Assembly: GCA_015232315.1 (NCBI GenBank)
Contig: JADFZZ010000008.1
Location: forward strand, 1-64,000
Source: SAR324 cluster bacterium
GTDB lineage: Bacteria; SAR324; NAC60-12
Reading direction: 5' to 3'
DNA length: 64,000 bases
Numbering within the stretch: position 1 is the stretch's first letter; each line of letters opens with the position of its first letter. The notes under the pieces are model-generated. The model saw nothing but the letters and a program-made list of their open reading frames with translations, was not told where the DNA came from and did no database searches. This document shows positions 9,208 through 18,036 of the stretch, one piece after another. Made by a program: the position numbers and the translations under genes.

Positions 9208-10856
9208 AACCATCTCATTGGTAGCCTGATTGTGCATATGGTTCCTTTTCCCGGTTCACTGGAATAATGGATGTCACCCTGATGTTTTTTAATGATGCCA
9301 TAAGAAATGGACAAGCCCAGTCCTGTTCCCTCACCCACTTTTTTGGTAGTAAAAAACGGCTCAAACAAATGAGCCAACACTTCCGGTGTCATGCCGATGC
9401 CTTCATCTTCAACCTGGATGACAGCCATGTTCTCCTGAGAAAATATTCTGACGATTATTTTGTCGCCCTCTTCCGAAGCCTGGGCCGCATTGCTCAGGAT
9501 ATTCATGAACACCTGATTCAACTGTCCGGGAAAACACAGAATATTTTCAACTTCCTGATATTCTCTGACAATCTGTACCTTGTGTTTGATCTGGGGGTGG
9601 ATCAGGGTCAGGGTGCTGTCGAGACATTCCTGAAGACTCGCGCTTTTTTCCTCGGCTTCATCCAGTCGGGAAAAATTTCTTAAATCAATCACAATCTGTC
9701 TGATGCGTTCCAGGCCATCATGCATATCGGTCTGTAGTTTGGGAATATGACGCTCAATAAAAGCCAGATCCATTTCCTCTTCCAGTTCAAGCACAGGCTT
9801 CAGGAGTTCCTCAGGCAAAAAGGCTTTGGACGGCTGATACAGTTTACCAAGCTTCACATATTGCTCCATCGTCTCCCGACTGATTTCCATGTTGTTGATG
9901 ATGAACGCCAGCGGATTGTTGATTTCATGTGCCACGCCTGCGACAAGTTGTCCGAGTGCAACCATTTTTTCATTCTGTACCAGTTGTGCCTGGGTTTTTT
10001 TCAGCTTTTCATTCACTTCCTGCAATTCCATGTTCACTTTGGCCAGGATGTTTCTTTCCGCTTCCATCTGCATTTTCTTCATCCGGAAGATGGCATTGAC
10101 TTTGGCCGTGAATTCCTTGGGATTATAGGGTTTGAATAGATAATCATCCGCTCCGGCATTCAAACCTTTGATCTTTTCATCAAGGTTGCTTTTGGAGGTG
10201 ATGATGATCACCGGAATCTGTTGTGTGGCAGGATTGGCCTTGATCCGGCGGCAAACCTCAATGCCGTCCATTTCCGGCATGATCACATCCAGAATCACCA
10301 GATCCGGTAAATAACGGTTTACGGATTCAATGGCCTCTCTGCCATTCTCGGCCAGAATGGATTTGTAGCCGACATCATCCAGCAGTTCTGAAAGTTGCAT
10401 CCGGATGGTAAGACTGTCATCCGCGACCAGCACAATGGATTTCTGGGAAAAATAGGACCGGCCCAGTTTCCCCTGCAAACTGCGTATTCTCAACAGGGTA
10501 TTGATCTTGGCCAGAAGTTCTTCTTCGTTGAAGGGCTTGGTCAGATAGTCATCCGCTCCGGCATCCAGACCCGTGATTTTGTCTGCCGATTCATTTTTGG
10601 CGGTCAACATGATCACCGGAATAAACCGCGACTTTTCATCATCTTTCAGTCTTCGGCAGACCTCGATGCCATCCATACCCGGCATGATGATATCCAGAAT
10701 GATAAGATCAGGTTGTTCTCTCCTGATCTGTTGCAACGCCTGATGTCCGTCTTCTGCCAGAAGCAACTCAAAGTCATTGTCTTCCAGCAATTCCTTGATC
10801 ATCATCCGATAGGTCAGACTGTCATCGGCTACCAGTATTTTTAAGCGATCATTCAT
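9204..10856 (-). CDS. Histidine kinase with two N-terminal receiver domains
   Basis: A 550-residue protein with no membrane segment. Two tandem receivers carry phospho-acceptors Asp55 (ILDIIMPGMDG) and Asp190 (ILDVIMPEMDG), each with DDY and a KP lysine. A coiled coil follows, then an NtrB-like HisKA with His310 in GVAHEINNPL and an HATPase (NILSNAAQAS, EDEGIGM, GEGTGLGLS). The layout suggests that upstream phosphorylation, for example by the CheA of this cluster, controls kinase activity. ATG at 10856 has an AGGA site. It is 11 bp from cheB and overlaps the downstream phosphatase gene by four bases, so the three are co-translated. Confidence 0.92.
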   Translation of the reverse strand: MNDRLKILVADDSLTYRMMIKELLEDNDFELLLAEDGHQALQQIRREQPDLIILDIIMPGMDGIEVCRRLKDDEKSRFIPVIMLTAKNESADKITGLDAGADDYLTKPFNEEELLAKINTLLRIRSLQGKLGRSYFSQKSIVLVADDSLTIRMQLSELLDDVGYKSILAENGREAIESVNRYLPDLVILDVIMPEMDGIEVCRRIKANPATQQIPVIIITSKSNLDEKIKGLNAGADDYLFKPYNPKEFTAKVNAIFRMKKMQMEAERNILAKVNMELQEVNEKLKKTQAQLVQNEKMVALGQLVAGVAHEINNPLAFIINNMEISRETMEQYVKLGKLYQPSKAFLPEELLKPVLELEEEMDLAFIERHIPKLQTDMHDGLERIRQIVIDLRNFSRLDEAEEKSASLQECLDSTLTLIHPQIKHKVQIVREYQEVENILCFPGQLNQVFMNILSNAAQASEEGDKIIVRIFSQENMAVIQVEDEGIGMTPEVLAHLFEPFFTTKKVGEGTGLGLSISYGIIKKHQGDIHYSSEPGKGTICTIRLPMRWL

Positions 10857-10867
10857 GGTTTCCTGAA

Positions 10868-11902
10868 TTATTTTTTGTAACCGGACAGTAACAGCAACTC
10901 CGATGGAATATCAGCATCGGACAGGATCTGTTTTGCCGCGCCAAGTTTTATCGCTTCCGCGGGCATTCCGAAAATCACACAACTTTCCTCATTTTGCGCC
11001 ATGGTAAAACCATGGGCGTCATACAGGCTTTTCATGCCGGCGGCTCCATCCCGCCCCATCCCGGTCAGTAGCACAGCAATGGCTTGATCTTTATAAGATT
11101 TTGCTACCGATTGAAACAAAACATCCACGGAAGGCCGACAAAAATGAACAGGTTCCGACCTGGTCAGGTTCAAGCGACCGGACTCAATTTCAAGATGATA
11201 ATCCGCGGGGGCCATATAAACTTTGCCCCGTTCGCCATTGTTGATCGCTTCTCCACCTTTGGCAAATTTTACATCCAGTTCACAGTTCATGCTGAACCAT
11301 TCCGCAATGGTATGGGCAAAATTCGGACTGATATGCAACACACACAAAATTGGCAAAGGAAAATCCGCAGGAATTTTTTTGAAAATTCCCAGCAATGTCT
11401 GAGGACCTCCCGTAGATGCCCCTAGGGCCACAACCTTATAATGGTTGGCTGGTTGCGGAGCGGGAGCCTGCTTTAATATCCGGGTTCCCTTGATATGTCG
11501 AATCACAGGGACTCTGCTGATGAGCAGGATTTCCTCAATGAGTTGCCGACTCCATTCTTCGCCGGCAAGGGTGATGTTTCCCGGTTTTTCAAAGACACTG
11601 ATCGCCCCTGCCGCCAGGGCATCGTAGGTTTTCATCACTTCACCACGGTTGGTGGAGGCCGAGACAATCAGGATGCGGGTGGGGCAGTGAGCCATGATGT
11701 ATTCCGTGGCGGACAATCCTGTCATTTCAGGCATCATCATGTCCATGGTGATGACATCCGGCCTGAGTTTTTCCGCCAGATGGATGGCTTCTTTTCCATT
11801 GACAGCCTCCCCCACGACTTTGAAACGTGGATCGTCTTCCAGTGTTTCTACAATCCATTTTCTAATGGTCAGTGAATCATCCACTACCAGAACATTCAGC
11901 AT
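10868..11902 (-). CDS. cheB: CheB-type protein-glutamate methylesterase/response regulator
   Basis: Removes methyl groups (and deamidates glutamines) on chemoreceptors. The N-terminal receiver has Asp54 in TMDMMMPEM. The C-terminal esterase has the full catalytic triad in its usual motifs: Ser163 in GASTGGP, His190 in LHISPNF and Asp285 in GMGRDGA. Length (344) is normal for CheB. It lies upstream of the double-receiver kinase and downstream of the receptor gene, separated from the latter by a 328-bp repeat-filled gap. The ribosome site before the ATG at 11902 is weak (GAG). Confidence 0.95.
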   Translation of the reverse strand: MLNVLVVDDSLTIRKWIVETLEDDPRFKVVGEAVNGKEAIHLAEKLRPDVITMDMMMPEMTGLSATEYIMAHCPTRILIVSASTNRGEVMKTYDALAAGAISVFEKPGNITLAGEEWSRQLIEEILLISRVPVIRHIKGTRILKQAPAPQPANHYKVVALGASTGGPQTLLGIFKKIPADFPLPILCVLHISPNFAHTIAEWFSMNCELDVKFAKGGEAINNGERGKVYMAPADYHLEIESGRLNLTRSEPVHFCRPSVDVLFQSVAKSYKDQAIAVLLTGMGRDGAAGMKSLYDAHGFTMAQNEESCVIFGMPAEAIKLGAAKQILSDADIPSELLLLSGYKK

Positions 11903-11920
11903 GATTTTGTCTCATTTGCG

Positions 11921-12040
11921 GTAAAGGGCGACCGGCGGGTCGCCCCTACATTGGGTTTCGTATTAAAATGGTAGGGGCGACCGGCGGGTCGCCCGTACAT
12001 TGGGTTTCGTATTAAAATGGTAGGGGCGACCGGTGGGTCA
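11921..12040. repeat. Tandem 49-50-bp palindromic repeat, about 2.4 copies
   Basis: Units 11921-11970 and 11971-12019 are nearly identical; a partial third starts at 12020. Each unit begins with a GC-rich palindrome (GGGCGACCGGCGGGTCGCCC) and ends in the AT-rich tail TTGGGTTTCGTATTAAAATG. This is a REP-like element, not a CRISPR, because there are no unique spacers. Confidence 0.85.
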
Positions 12041-12071
12041 ATATCGTAAACTTAAGGAATTACCTGTGAGA

Positions 12072-12193
12072 AAATCCCCCTTTTCAAAGGGGGTTGGGGG
12101 ATTTAACCCTCAGAATTACATCCCCCTAACCCCCTTAAACCAAGGGGGAATTGGTTCACAGTACCATTCTGGATGCTTAAGTTGATGACATTG
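12072..12193. repeat. CCCCCTTT/AAAGGGGG inverted repeat plus shared 19-bp tail
   Basis: CCCCCTTTT-C-AAAGGGGG (12076-12093) sits inside a larger fold in which 12088-12102 pairs with 12119-12135. The segment ends in GCTTAAGTTGATGACATTG (12175-12193), which recurs exactly at 44130-44148. With the preceding tandem repeat it fills the gap between cheB and the receptor gene. I see no gene in 11903-12230. Confidence 0.75.
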
Positions 12194-12230
12194 CCCGGTG
12201 GGTTGCCCTCGATATGCCCCCAAAAAACAA

Positions 12231-13694
12231 TCAACCATCCACTAATTTTTCCAGATCTCTGGAAATATCCACCAGCACCCTGACAGTCTCCAATGTTTGA
12301 TTGGCACTCATTTCGGTTTGTTTTGCGGCCATTCCCACTTCATTCAACGCGGTTGAAACCTGTTCAATGGAAGAAGTCTGCTGGCGGGTGGTCATTTCAA
12401 TTTCACGGGCCACCATGGCTGTGGAATTTGCCTGCTGGACAATTCCGTCAATATTTTGTGACACTTCGTTGAACATTTTCAGGCCTTCATCCACCACTTT
12501 GGTACCGTCTTCTGTGACCATGATGGTGGTATTGGCGGTTTTTTGAATATCCTGTACGAGTTCCTTGATTTCTCCGGTGGATTCCATCGCGCGTTCGGCC
12601 AGTTTACGGACTTCATCGGCCACCACGGCAAACCGTCTTCCGGCATCGCCTGCGCCTGCGGCTTCAATAGCGGCATTGAGAGACAGCAGATTGGTTTGCT
12701 CCGACAATTCATCAATGATTTCCAGCACCACGCCGATTCGTTGGGATTTGTTGCCCAGATCAAGCATGTGTTGGGCGATCATCTGTACCTGCTTTTTGAT
12801 ATTCTGCATACCCGCCTGAGAATTATCCACAGCCACCTTTCCTTTTTGTCCACCTTCCAGCGTTTTTTTGGCTTCCGAGGAAACTCTCTGGGTGTTTTCT
12901 CCAATCTGTTTGGCGCTGGCTACCAGTTCATGGGATGTGGCGGAAACTTCAGCAATGGATGAATTCTGCTGGGTTGCGGCAGACGCCTGCTGGCGTGCGA
13001 CATTTTCAAGTTCAGTACCCACTGATTTCATATGTGTGATGGCTTCGCTAATCGGGCGTGTGGTTCCCCGTGTGGTGAAAAGAGCAATGAGAAGGCCCAA
13101 CACCACAGAACTTCCCACCAGGATACTCATCCAGAGCATGGTTGAATCTCTGGTGTCATTGGCATTGGCTAAAAAGCTCTCCGCCTTGTTAACCGCAAAA
13201 TCATCAATATATTCGATTTCTTTGTAAACCTCTAAAACTTTTTCTTTGCCTAGTCCATGGATCAAAGCGATGGCTTCAATTCGTTTTCCTTTTTTTCCAA
13301 GGTCAAGTGCTTGATGGTAGACCACAACCATATGTTCAAATGATTTTTCCATGCTGTCAATCGACTTCATGTCCCCCAGAAATCGGTCACGAATCATCAC
13401 CAGATTTTCTTCCACTGATTTTTCTTCAGTTGCCAGATCCCTGATTGCATGATCTATCATTTGGGTGCTGTCTTCCAGAATAAAATCCCGCATGATTCGG
13501 CGCATTTCCAGCAGATTGACCTTGAGCCTCAGAATGGTAGTAGAAACTGTGAATGGATGTCGATAAAGTTTTTCGGTAAAATCAGCCAGATACTGGATGC
13601 GTGTCAGCATAAACACACTGCTCAGCACAAAAATTATAATCAATACGCCAAACCCCATGGTCAGCCGTTTTCCGATATTCCAATCTTTCATCAT
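12231..13694 (-). CDS. Methyl-accepting chemotaxis protein (membrane chemoreceptor)
   Basis: A 487-residue chemoreceptor. A first membrane helix (about 15-35) is followed by a periplasmic helical sensor of the four-helix-bundle type (about 36-185), a second helix ([19 protein letters not shown]), a short HAMP-like linker and the cytoplasmic signalling coiled coil. The conserved hairpin tip reads [28 protein letters not shown] in two adjacent pieces. It differs slightly from the usual EAARAGEAGRGFAVV, mainly Arg to Gly and Gly to Arg. The tip contacts CheA and CheW, both encoded upstream. The start at 13694 follows GAGG at five bases; the ATG at 13709 lacks a site. It is the only receptor in the window and so the likely partner of this CheA. 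Confidence 0.92.
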   Translation of the reverse strand: MMKDWNIGKRLTMGFGVLIIIFVLSSVFMLTRIQYLADFTEKLYRHPFTVSTTILRLKVNLLEMRRIMRDFILEDSTQMIDHAIRDLATEEKSVEENLVMIRDRFLGDMKSIDSMEKSFEHMVVVYHQALDLGKKGKRIEAIALIHGLGKEKVLEVYKEIEYIDDFAVNKAESFLANANDTRDSTMLWMSILVGSSVVLGLLIALFTTRGTTRPISEAITHMKSVGTELENVARQQASAATQQNSSIAEVSATSHELVASAKQIGENTQRVSSEAKKTLEGGQKGKVAVDNSQAGMQNIKKQVQMIAQHMLDLGNKSQRIGVVLEIIDELSEQTNLLSLNAAIEAAGAGDAGRRFAVVADEVRKLAERAMESTGEIKELVQDIQKTANTTIMVTEDGTKVVDEGLKMFNEVSQNIDGIVQQANSTAMVAREIEMTTRQQTSSIEQVSTALNEVGMAAKQTEMSANQTLETVRVLVDISRDLEKLVDG

Positions 13695-13741
13695 GTTTAC
13701 CTCATTCAATGGTTGTTAATAAATTGCCGCTTCACGGGTCT

Positions 13742-13826
13742 GTAGAGACGCACTATAGCAGGTCTGTAGAGACGCGCTATAGCACGTCTCTACGATTCTC
13801 AGGCAGAAGATTTTTTTGGAAATTTT
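13742..13826. repeat. GTAGAGACG palindromic repeat with conserved right flank
   Basis: GTAGAGACG occurs at 13742 and 13766 and its complement CGTCTCTAC at 13785-13793. The right flank (GATTCTCAGGCAGAAGA followed by a T run) matches the flank of the copy at 21595, so the repeated unit is longer than the hairpin. It lies between the cheA and receptor genes. Confidence 0.8.
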
Positions 13827-13851
13827 GCATAATTATTTAATCATACCCCTC

Positions 13852-16221
13852 TCACGTAATCAGGCTCTGGATCGTATCCAGCAACACGGCCTGATCAAAT
13901 TCCCCTTTGACGATGTAGGCGTTCGCGCCGGAATCAATCCCTTTGCGTTTCATTTCGGGCGATGCCAGCGATGAAACAATAATCACAGGAACACCACTGT
14001 AAGTTTGAGACGCTTTCAATTTTTTTGTGAGTTCAAACCCATTGATACCGGGCATTTCAACATCAACGACCAACAGTTGATAACTGGTTTGTTCCACTTT
14101 TTCCAGTGCGTCTTCTCCACTGACAGCCAGATCCACCTTATAGCCCGCAGATTCAAGGATGGTTTTTTCCATCATCCGGGTGGTGAGCGAATCATCCACG
14201 ATCAGAATCTGGTGGATGACTTTTGCTTCAATCTGTTCGGTGGGTTCTGTGCTTTGAGGACTGACACCATGAGAATTGCGGATCATTTCTGAGGGATCCA
14301 GAATCAACACAGGAAAACCATTGCCTAAAATAGTCGCGCCGCTGACATTCGGAATTTTTTTAATATGATTGCCCAGATTTTTTACAATCACTTCCTTGAT
14401 GCCCAGCAATTTTTCAATGGCAAACGCAACCCGCTCTCCTCTCGAATGAACAACCACCACAGGCCTCTTGCGGTTGGCCGTTTTTCGACCGGGCAAATTC
14501 ATCAAATGGTTCAGTGGAATCAGTGGAATGACTTGTCCGTCGTAGTTGATGACTTCCTGATTGCCTTCTGTTTCAATATCGTCCAGAGTGATTCTCAAAA
14601 TTTTTGCTATGGCTGACAGCGGGACCAGCATGTTTTCGCCACCGCTTTCAAGGAACAGACAGGGTAAATTCATGAGACTCCGGGGAAACTGAATGATGAA
14701 ACGGGCATAGCTTCCGATTTTTGTTTCAATGATCAGATTCCCTTTCAATTGAGCCACCGAACTGGCCACAACATCCATCCCGATTCCACGGCCTGAAACA
14801 CTGGTCAGAATTTCCGCAGTGGAAAAACCCGGTGCCAGAATCAGATACAGCAAATCTCTGGGCGACATTTCTTCCAGTTGTTTTTTATCCTTCAATTTTC
14901 TATGGAGGGCTGTTTGCCGGATTTTTTCATGATCAATTCCGCGTCCATCATCTTCGCATGCAATAGAAAAGCCGCTTCCCTGCCGTTCCAGAGTTAACCG
15001 GATTTTGCCTGCGGGTGGTTTTCCCAGGGCAAGACGCTCTTCAGGGGACTCAATGCCATGGTCTATCGCATTGCGGATGATATGGATGAGTGGTGCTTTC
15101 ATGTCATCGAGAATTTGTTTGTCAACCTCGATTTCTCCACCAAGGACTTCCAGAACAGCTTCTTTTCCCAACTCCCGTCCCAGGGAACGAACCATCAGGC
15201 CAAAACCTGAAAACAGACTTTCCGCGGGAAGCATCCGGGCCTTGAAGGCATGATCCTGCAAGCCCTGACTGATGGAGTGTGTCAATTTCAGATCTTGTTT
15301 GAACACTTCCGCAAATTCAGATATTTTATCCTGAATCTGTTTTTGAATATTCAGACCTTTGTTCACCTGTGAAACCGCCTCTTTGACGCGTCCGCTTTTA
15401 CCTATCAGTTGTTGCAACTCCGGTGCTTCCACAAAATTCTGCCATTGTTGTAGCATGGGTGAAGCCTGTCGGGCAAGTTTGTGAATTTCATGAAGCGTGT
15501 GGGTTTTGTTTTCCAACCGGATTTTATTGATGATCAGTTCACCGCTCAGATTCATGATGGTGTTCAGTCGTGTCAGATCCACTCGAATCGTCTGTTCTTC
15601 CACCGGTGTTTCCGGGGTTTGGGAATGGCTGTTGTCCGTTTGAACAGCAGGTTCTGTCATAGCCGGGGTTTTCAGTTCCTGATTCACTGGTGCCGGGATT
15701 ATTTCCGCAGGTTGTGGTTCTTGCTGTTTTGCAGGTTCGGGAATCTGATTTTTAAGGGAAAGGTCCCGGTTGAGGCCACTCGAATTGCCCACAACAGCAG
15801 ATTGTGCTGGTTCTGCGGTCTTGTTTGCCGGCAATGCCGGTTCCAATGCGGCAGGATGTCCGGGATCAAATTTTCTGAGAATGTCACTCACATCCGTTTC
15901 CGGATTCTCACCCTTTTCAAGTTTTGTCACAATGAGGTCAATGCCCCGTAGGCCTTCAAAACAAAGCTCAATCTGCGCTGTGGATAAGGGGGTGGTTCTG
16001 GCATGATCCAGCAGGGATTCCAGGTGATGTGATATCTCCCCAATCGTGTTCAGTTGAACCAGTCTGGAGGCGCCTTTCAGCGTGTGTGCCGCACGGAAAA
16101 CCTTGTTCAATACATTGCTGTCTTCCGGGGTGGTTTCCAGTGAAATCAATCCCTGATTCAATGTTCCCAGCAATTCCCGGGCTTCAATCTTGAAGAATCG
16201 GTAGATGTCTTTTTGTGCCAA
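13852..16221 (-). CDS. cheA: CheA-type histidine kinase with C-terminal receiver
   Basis: Central kinase of the chemosensory cluster, 789 residues. The N-terminal Hpt domain has phosphorylatable His46 in RAAHTLKGASRL. A long Pro/Gln-rich linker (about 125-215) replaces an obvious P2 domain. Then come the dimerisation helices with the receptor-kinase SGELI motif, an HATPase with RNAIDHGIE, DDGRGID and GRGIGMDVV, a CheW-like P5 domain, and a receiver (about 665-789) with Asp in VVDVEMPGING. CheA-receiver hybrids are typical of Frz- or Wsp-type systems. The start is a TTG at 16221, chosen because a strong GGAGGG sits three bases upstream and it gives the expected Hpt N-terminus. Confidence 0.94.
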   Translation of the reverse strand: MAQKDIYRFFKIEARELLGTLNQGLISLETTPEDSNVLNKVFRAAHTLKGASRLVQLNTIGEISHHLESLLDHARTTPLSTAQIELCFEGLRGIDLIVTKLEKGENPETDVSDILRKFDPGHPAALEPALPANKTAEPAQSAVVGNSSGLNRDLSLKNQIPEPAKQQEPQPAEIIPAPVNQELKTPAMTEPAVQTDNSHSQTPETPVEEQTIRVDLTRLNTIMNLSGELIINKIRLENKTHTLHEIHKLARQASPMLQQWQNFVEAPELQQLIGKSGRVKEAVSQVNKGLNIQKQIQDKISEFAEVFKQDLKLTHSISQGLQDHAFKARMLPAESLFSGFGLMVRSLGRELGKEAVLEVLGGEIEVDKQILDDMKAPLIHIIRNAIDHGIESPEERLALGKPPAGKIRLTLERQGSGFSIACEDDGRGIDHEKIRQTALHRKLKDKKQLEEMSPRDLLYLILAPGFSTAEILTSVSGRGIGMDVVASSVAQLKGNLIIETKIGSYARFIIQFPRSLMNLPCLFLESGGENMLVPLSAIAKILRITLDDIETEGNQEVINYDGQVIPLIPLNHLMNLPGRKTANRKRPVVVVHSRGERVAFAIEKLLGIKEVIVKNLGNHIKKIPNVSGATILGNGFPVLILDPSEMIRNSHGVSPQSTEPTEQIEAKVIHQILIVDDSLTTRMMEKTILESAGYKVDLAVSGEDALEKVEQTSYQLLVVDVEMPGINGFELTKKLKASQTYSGVPVIIVSSLASPEMKRKGIDSGANAYIVKGEFDQAVLLDTIQSLIT

Positions 16222-16308
16222 TTTCCCTCCGGAAAATCATTCAAAAATTGTTTCAAAAAATTTCCTGCTGTAAATAAGTTGGTGATGAAATCCTGTGATC
16301 CGCCACGA

Positions 16309-16375
16309 TGTCATCCCCGTGAAAACGGGGATCCAGGAGTGCGCCGATGGATTCCGTGTCAAGCACGGAATGACA
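16309..16375. repeat. Two-hairpin inverted repeat element
   Basis: Outer TGTCAT (16309) and ATGACA (16370) enclose two perfect 8-bp hairpins, ATCCCCGT-GAAA-ACGGGGAT and ATTCCGTG-TCAAG-CACGGAAT. This is a widespread style of bacterial intergenic repeat. Confidence 0.8.
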
Positions 16376-16460
16376 CCGCGCGATGGCTTGAATCGGTTGC
16401 CGTCACCAGAAAATTTACAGCAACAAAAATTTCCTGACGTCTCGTCTGGAACCGTTCCCT

Positions 16461-16489
16461 GTAGAGACGGGTTTGAAACCCGTCTCTAC
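16461..16489. repeat. GTAGAGACG palindrome, 14-bp arms
   Basis: GTAGAGACGGGTTT and AAACCCGTCTCTAC are perfect complements around a single G. This is the tightest member of the GTAGAGACG family. A further hairpin (CTGGTTCCC...GGGAACCAG) follows at 16541-16569. The whole gap 16222-16620 contains repeats and no gene that I can see. Confidence 0.85.
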
Positions 16490-16620
16490 CGATGGTGCCC
16501 TTCCACGGCTCCTTGGCAAACCACCGGAGGTGGGATAAGGCTGGTTCCCCACCAGAGGTAGGGAACCAGAAAAAATGGTTAAAAATTTATGGTCGAGTAC
16601 GTACCTGTTCTGTTTATGGA

Positions 16621-17151
16621 TCATCCGGTCTGCGCTTCCTGAGATTCTAATAAATTGGGCAAATTCAACAGAATAACGAGTTCATTATTCCAGAACAGTG
16701 TTCCGTCAACCCAATCATTTTTCAGCGTGTGACTGGCCTGGCTTGTTCTCCGGATCGAGTCAACCTCAATATCCAGAATTCCATGGACCATGTCGATGAT
16801 CAACCCGGTCTGAAAGCGCAGGTTTTTGGTAATGACGATCCGTTTTGAATCCTCATCGTTCAAGGGGGAAACCCTTAAAATGGAATGAATTTTTGAAACC
16901 GACACGATTTCACCACTGAGATTGATGATGCCCTCAATGATCACAGGGGCCGTTGGAATTCGGGTCACATGCGGAACCTTGATGATTTCCTGAATGTAAT
17001 GGAGGTCGATGGCATATTTTTCTCTGCCAAACTGTCCCACCATCATTTTCCGTGTTTCAGAAATGGTCTGTTGAAGGGGTCTGGTCAAATTTTCATCAAA
17101 ACTGGTTCTCAGTTCATGGAGCGTTTGTTCCAGATCAGCAATATGTTTCAT
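16621..17151 (-). CDS. cheW: CheW-type coupling protein (176 aa)
   Basis: Bridges chemoreceptors and CheA. After an N-terminal helical extension (about 1-38) the CheW SH3-like fold is recognisable: REKYAIDLHYIQEIIKV, TRIPTAPVIIEGIINLSGEIVSV, IVITKN, then GLIIDMVHGILDI and a final LLNLPNLL. The ATG at 17151 follows AAGGA at eight bases. It lies 19 bp downstream of a second cheW gene. Two CheW proteins plus one CheA suggest separate receptor or array contacts. The long helical extension is unusual but its purpose is unknown. Confidence 0.93.
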   Translation of the reverse strand: MKHIADLEQTLHELRTSFDENLTRPLQQTISETRKMMVGQFGREKYAIDLHYIQEIIKVPHVTRIPTAPVIIEGIINLSGEIVSVSKIHSILRVSPLNDEDSKRIVITKNLRFQTGLIIDMVHGILDIEVDSIRRTSQASHTLKNDWVDGTLFWNNELVILLNLPNLLESQEAQTG

Positions 17152-17170
17152 GGCTTGTATCCTTGTTCAA

Positions 17171-17689
17171 TCATGTCTCAGCCGGGAGTTGTTCTGAAGA
17201 AACGAGCAACCGCGGAAGTTCGCCGGATTGTATGATCTGCTGGATTTCTTCGGTGTTTATCAATTTTCGCGTATTGAGAATGAGTGTCAATTGTGCTCCG
17301 TTTTTGAATACACTTTGTATGTAGGGATTGGACATCACTTCAGGCGGTTTTTCCAAATTCAGTGTTTCCACATTCATGAAGCCTTCAATCCAGTCCACAG
17401 TCAAACAGATAACCCCCTTTTCAGCTTTCAGTGCCAGCAACCTTGATGCTCTGGTGCTTGCCTGAACTGGAAACCGAAACAAGCGGCGAGCATTGATCAC
17501 AGGCGACAAGGTTCCTCTCAAATTGACCAGGCCTTCAAAAAAATCAGCCGAACGTGCTACGGGTGTCACCCGGATGCAACGTGAAATCATCATTAAATCA
17601 AGGATGTTGACCCCAAAGCGAAGTTCGCCAATACCGAAAATCAGAATACGCTCAATTGCTGATTCCCTGTTCACATCATTCTCCTGCAT
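17171..17689 (-). CDS. cheW: CheW-type coupling protein (172 aa), first gene of the cluster
   Basis: A second CheW homologue with the pattern LIFGIGELRFGVNILDLMM, then TPVARSADFFEGLVNLRGTLSPVINARRLF, an LLALKAEKGVICLTVDWIEGFMNV-like strand pair and LILNTRKLI at the end. It differs clearly from the neighbouring CheW, so it is not a recent duplicate. The ATG at 17689 is preceded by GAGG. It heads the minus-strand cluster, opposite the membrane Hpt/CheA-like gene at 18037, so both may be controlled from the 347-bp region between them. Confidence 0.92.
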   Translation of the reverse strand: MQENDVNRESAIERILIFGIGELRFGVNILDLMMISRCIRVTPVARSADFFEGLVNLRGTLSPVINARRLFRFPVQASTRASRLLALKAEKGVICLTVDWIEGFMNVETLNLEKPPEVMSNPYIQSVFKNGAQLTLILNTRKLINTEEIQQIIQSGELPRLLVSSEQLPAET

Positions 17690-18036
17690 ATCGCCTCATA
17701 CTGATCAATCCAAGGGTGACGGGATGTGCCACCGCATGTGTTTCGAAAGAAACGGTGCCTGCGAGTTGTTGGCAAAAATCAAGCCATGTAAAATTTGTGA
17801 TGAAATCTTTTTCATGATTTTTGAAACAAAAAAATGTTTCTGAAGAGGACCAAAATCGGGACTGCCTCTATTGGAATTACCCAAACCGGGCATTGTTGTC
17901 CAGAACAGTTTTTATAATTTCCCTTTACCTCTTATATCCTGAAATGTTATGGACGAATCATGGCCTGTTGACTAAACAAATCAGCAGCAGAAATTCTTTA
18001 AATCAGTTTCCAATCCAATGCTCGAAAGGGGGTTAT
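17690..18036. other. Divergent intergenic region between cheW and the membrane kinase gene
   Basis: This 347-bp stretch must hold promoters for both directions. The plus-strand frame is open from 17821 into the downstream gene, but that extension lacks protein character and a ribosome site. I saw no clear sigma-70 or sigma-54 promoter pair and no repeat of the families found elsewhere in the window. Confidence 0.5.

Noticed and set aside
11921-12040. Possible CRISPR array
   Set aside because: Units repeat end to end with the same tail and there are no unique spacers or cas genes, so it is a tandem repeat.
16541-16569. Possible terminator hairpin CTGGTTCCC...GGGAACCAG for the cheW gene
   Set aside because: The T run needed on the minus strand lies before the hairpin rather than after it; it looks like another repeat.
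17821-18036. N-terminal extension of the membrane kinase (extra 72 residues)
   Set aside because: The extension has no ribosome site or domain character, while the ATG at 18037 has AAAGGGGG and opens a signal peptide.
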